Below, piece by piece: positions 5,077-6,642 of a stretch of DNA of 6,642 bases; within the stretch, counting starts at the first letter, position 1; every line of letters starts with the position of its first letter. The notes under the pieces were generated by a model. The model was not told where the DNA came from and made no database searches. It saw nothing but the letters and a program-made list of their open reading frames with translations. The position numbers and the translations under genes are program-made. The DNA comes from Oligoflexia bacterium. Its GTDB lineage: Bacteria; Bdellovibrionota; UBA1018. Where the stretch lies: positions 1 to 6,642 of the forward strand of contig CAINWE010000214.1 of assembly GCA_903854365.1 (NCBI GenBank). The letters run 5' to 3'.

Positions 5077-6606
5077 TTAGACACCCTCTTGTAGCAATTG
5101 CTGTAGCTCCTGAGAATTCATCACCTCCAACATGGCGCCAAAATCTTCGAAGAGCACTCGATCTTCATTCAAGCGGTCGATCTTTTTTCGAATAATTCCA
5201 TGGATTTTTTCAATCCTATCTGAACTTCGCAGTGGCCTCAAAAGGTCAATCCCTTGTGCTGCGGCAAGAAATTCAAGTGAAAGCACTCGCTTGGTATTAT
5301 GAAGCACAAGACCAGCCTTACGAGTCGCCCACGCGCCCATACTCACATGATCTTCTTTATCAGCACTCGTCGGAATCGAATCCACGCTTGCAGGATGGCA
5401 GAGCGTTTTATTCTCAGAAACCAAGCTCGCTGCTGTCACCTGCACAATCATGAAACCACTATTCAATCCGCCCTGCTCAGTCAAAAAAGCAGGTAAACCC
5501 GAAGTCGCCGGATTGATCAACTTTTCGATTCGTTGTTCAGAAATACTCGCCAACTCAGCAACTCCAATCGACAAGGCATCCATCGCAACAGCAAGAATCT
5601 GACCGTGAAAATTCCCGCCGCTGAGAATTTTTTCTTCTTTAGGAAACACCAACGGATTATCAGTGACTGAATTAATCTCTCGCTCCAAAACCTGCCTCAC
5701 AAAATCGAGCACATCTCGAGTCGCACCGTGTACCTGAGGCATACAGCGCAAGCTATAAGGATCTTGCACACGATTACAATTGTGATGACTCAGCGCAATG
5801 TCACTTTTTTTCCCCTCAGGTGCGATCCAATTCCTCAAAGTCGCCGCGACCTTCAGCTGACCAGGATGAGGTCGCACCTGATGTATCAATGGATCAAATG
5901 CAGTCGAGGTACCCCGAAGTGCTTCCAGCGACATGGCACCCGCGAGATCAGCCAACCGACAGAGATGCTCTGCCTCTAGGAGATTCAGCGTCCCCAGAGC
6001 AGCCATGAGCTGAGTTCCATTAATCAAAGCCAGACCTTCTTTAGGCCCAAGCCGAATCGGCTGGATTCCGGCCAGTTTCAGGGCTTGAGCCGCACTCATG
6101 TCCTGACCTTTGAAACGAGCTCGCCCTTCTCCTATGAGTGGCAAGGCCAGATGAGCTAAGGGCGCCAAGTCACCACTGGCCCCCACCGAGCCCTGCTCTG
6201 GCACTACAGGCACTACGCCACGGTTCAATAATAATAAGATTTGCTCTACCAGTTGTAAACTGACACCTGAGTGTCCAAGCGCTAAATTTGCTGCTCTCAA
6301 GAAAAGCATAGCACGTACTGGTGCGTCCCCCAGGGGAGCTCCCAAACCGCATGCATGCGAACGTAGCAGGCGATATTGTAACGTCTCAACGTCCGTGGCT
6401 GGAATTTTGACGTGAGCTAATAAACCAAAACCAGTATTAACTCCGTAATAAGTTTCGTCTGTTTTGACTCGAGATAACAAGAAATCATGGGCCAACTGAA
6501 TTCTAGAAACAGCTGCAGAAGAAAGTTGAACCTGTTGACCCTCGATCGCGACACGAAAGACATCCTCAAGCAAAAGGGGTTTTAATCCTAAAACTAGATC
6601 TTCCAA
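5077..6606 (-). CDS. hutH: Histidine ammonia-lyase HutH
   Basis: HutH removes ammonia from L-histidine to give trans-urocanate, the first step of histidine use. It is a cytoplasmic homotetramer of the aromatic ammonia-lyase family. The 509 residues match the family (about 510). The Ala143-Ser144-Gly145 triad in GSVGASGDLAPLAH forms the self-made MIO electrophile. Active-site counterparts are visible: Y54 in YYGVNTGFG, LRSHACGLG (81-89), INGTQ with N196, QDPYSLRC (281-288), NSVTDNPLVF, GGNFHGQ, and E418 in SADKEDHVSMGAW. The MIO position is one residue off that of the Pseudomonas putida enzyme. The start is TTG at 6606, supported by AGGGAGGG (6621-6614) seven bases upstream and by an in-frame TAA (6612-6610) just before it, which rules out a longer protein. 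It heads the hutH-hutI pair. The usual middle gene hutU is absent here and may lie upstream, outside the window. A tyrosine ammonia-lyase role is less likely: the neighbouring hutI and the SH (83-84) in LLRSHACG argue for histidine. Confidence 0.97.
   Translation of the reverse strand: MEDLVLGLKPLLLEDVFRVAIEGQQVQLSSAAVSRIQLAHDFLLSRVKTDETYYGVNTGFGLLAHVKIPATDVETLQYRLLRSHACGLGAPLGDAPVRAMLFLRAANLALGHSGVSLQLVEQILLLLNRGVVPVVPEQGSVGASGDLAPLAHLALPLIGEGRARFKGQDMSAAQALKLAGIQPIRLGPKEGLALINGTQLMAALGTLNLLEAEHLCRLADLAGAMSLEALRGTSTAFDPLIHQVRPHPGQLKVAATLRNWIAPEGKKSDIALSHHNCNRVQDPYSLRCMPQVHGATRDVLDFVRQVLEREINSVTDNPLVFPKEEKILSGGNFHGQILAVAMDALSIGVAELASISEQRIEKLINPATSGLPAFLTEQGGLNSGFMIVQVTAASLVSENKTLCHPASVDSIPTSADKEDHVSMGAWATRKAGLVLHNTKRVLSLEFLAAAQGIDLLRPLRSSDRIEKIHGIIRKKIDRLNEDRVLFEDFGAMLEVMNSQELQQLLQEGV
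5084..5090 (-). promoter_or_regulatory. Ribosome binding site of hutI inside hutH
   Basis: AAGAGGG reads on the minus strand, seven bases before the hutI ATG, and lies within the last codons of hutH (around Gln-Glu-Gly). It lets ribosomes ending hutH restart at the adjoining ATG, and it decides the hutI start. Confidence 0.6.
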
Positions 6607-6613
6607 CGCTTAG

Positions 6614-6621
6614 CCCTCCCT
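6614..6621 (-). promoter_or_regulatory. Strong ribosome binding site of hutH
   Basis: AGGGAGGG reads on the minus strand, seven bases before the TTG start of hutH. A purine-rich site this strong can offset the weak start codon and fixes the start. The 21 remaining bases to the window edge hold no recognisable -10 box, so the hut promoter or an upstream hut gene lies beyond 6642. Confidence 0.7.
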
Positions 6622-6642
6622 GAGACGACTTCGAAACCCCTC

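Overview
This window is compact bacterial DNA with mixed base composition. The genes are tightly packed, there is one short divergent junction and there are two convergent ones. MreB, the outer-membrane-type cell plan implied by a membrane-anchored TlpA-like thioredoxin, and the gene mix suggest a Gram-negative, rod or curved-rod organism. A Bdellovibrionota or other former delta-proteobacterial lineage is my best guess, but the sequence does not prove it. No mobile element, CRISPR array, tRNA or rRNA gene was seen, and no gene-free stretch exceeds about 36 bases.

Layout. (1) Bases 1-2360, plus strand: mreB (actin-like cell-shape protein), rlmE (23S rRNA 2'-O-ribose methyltransferase) and a stand-alone RibD C-terminal-type reductase, with gaps of 22 and 6 bases, probably one transcript. 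A strong terminator-like hairpin lies inside the end of the reductase gene. (2) Bases 2311-3605, minus strand: a membrane-anchored TlpA/ResA-type thioredoxin followed by an overlapping PAP2/Aur1-like membrane phosphatase or transferase. The PAP2 gene converges on the reductase gene, and their coding ends overlap by 50 bp. (3) Bases 3599-3845, plus strand: a 69-residue type IVb/Flp-like prepilin, divergent from tlpA. It has a perfect TATAAT box so close to its ATG that the mRNA may be leaderless. (4) Bases 3850-6606, minus strand: hutH then hutI, joined as TAAATG, encoding the first and third steps of histidine degradation. hutU (step two) is not in the window.

How they work together. The hut pair is a clear catabolic unit. 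The mreB-rlmE-reductase group looks like a housekeeping operon with no obvious common pathway. tlpA-PAP2 is an envelope pair whose joint role cannot be read from sequence. I found no convincing undescribed multi-gene system. The most interesting items are the hairpin in the reductase gene, the orphan Flp-like pilin with its compact promoter, and the PAP2/thioredoxin pair.
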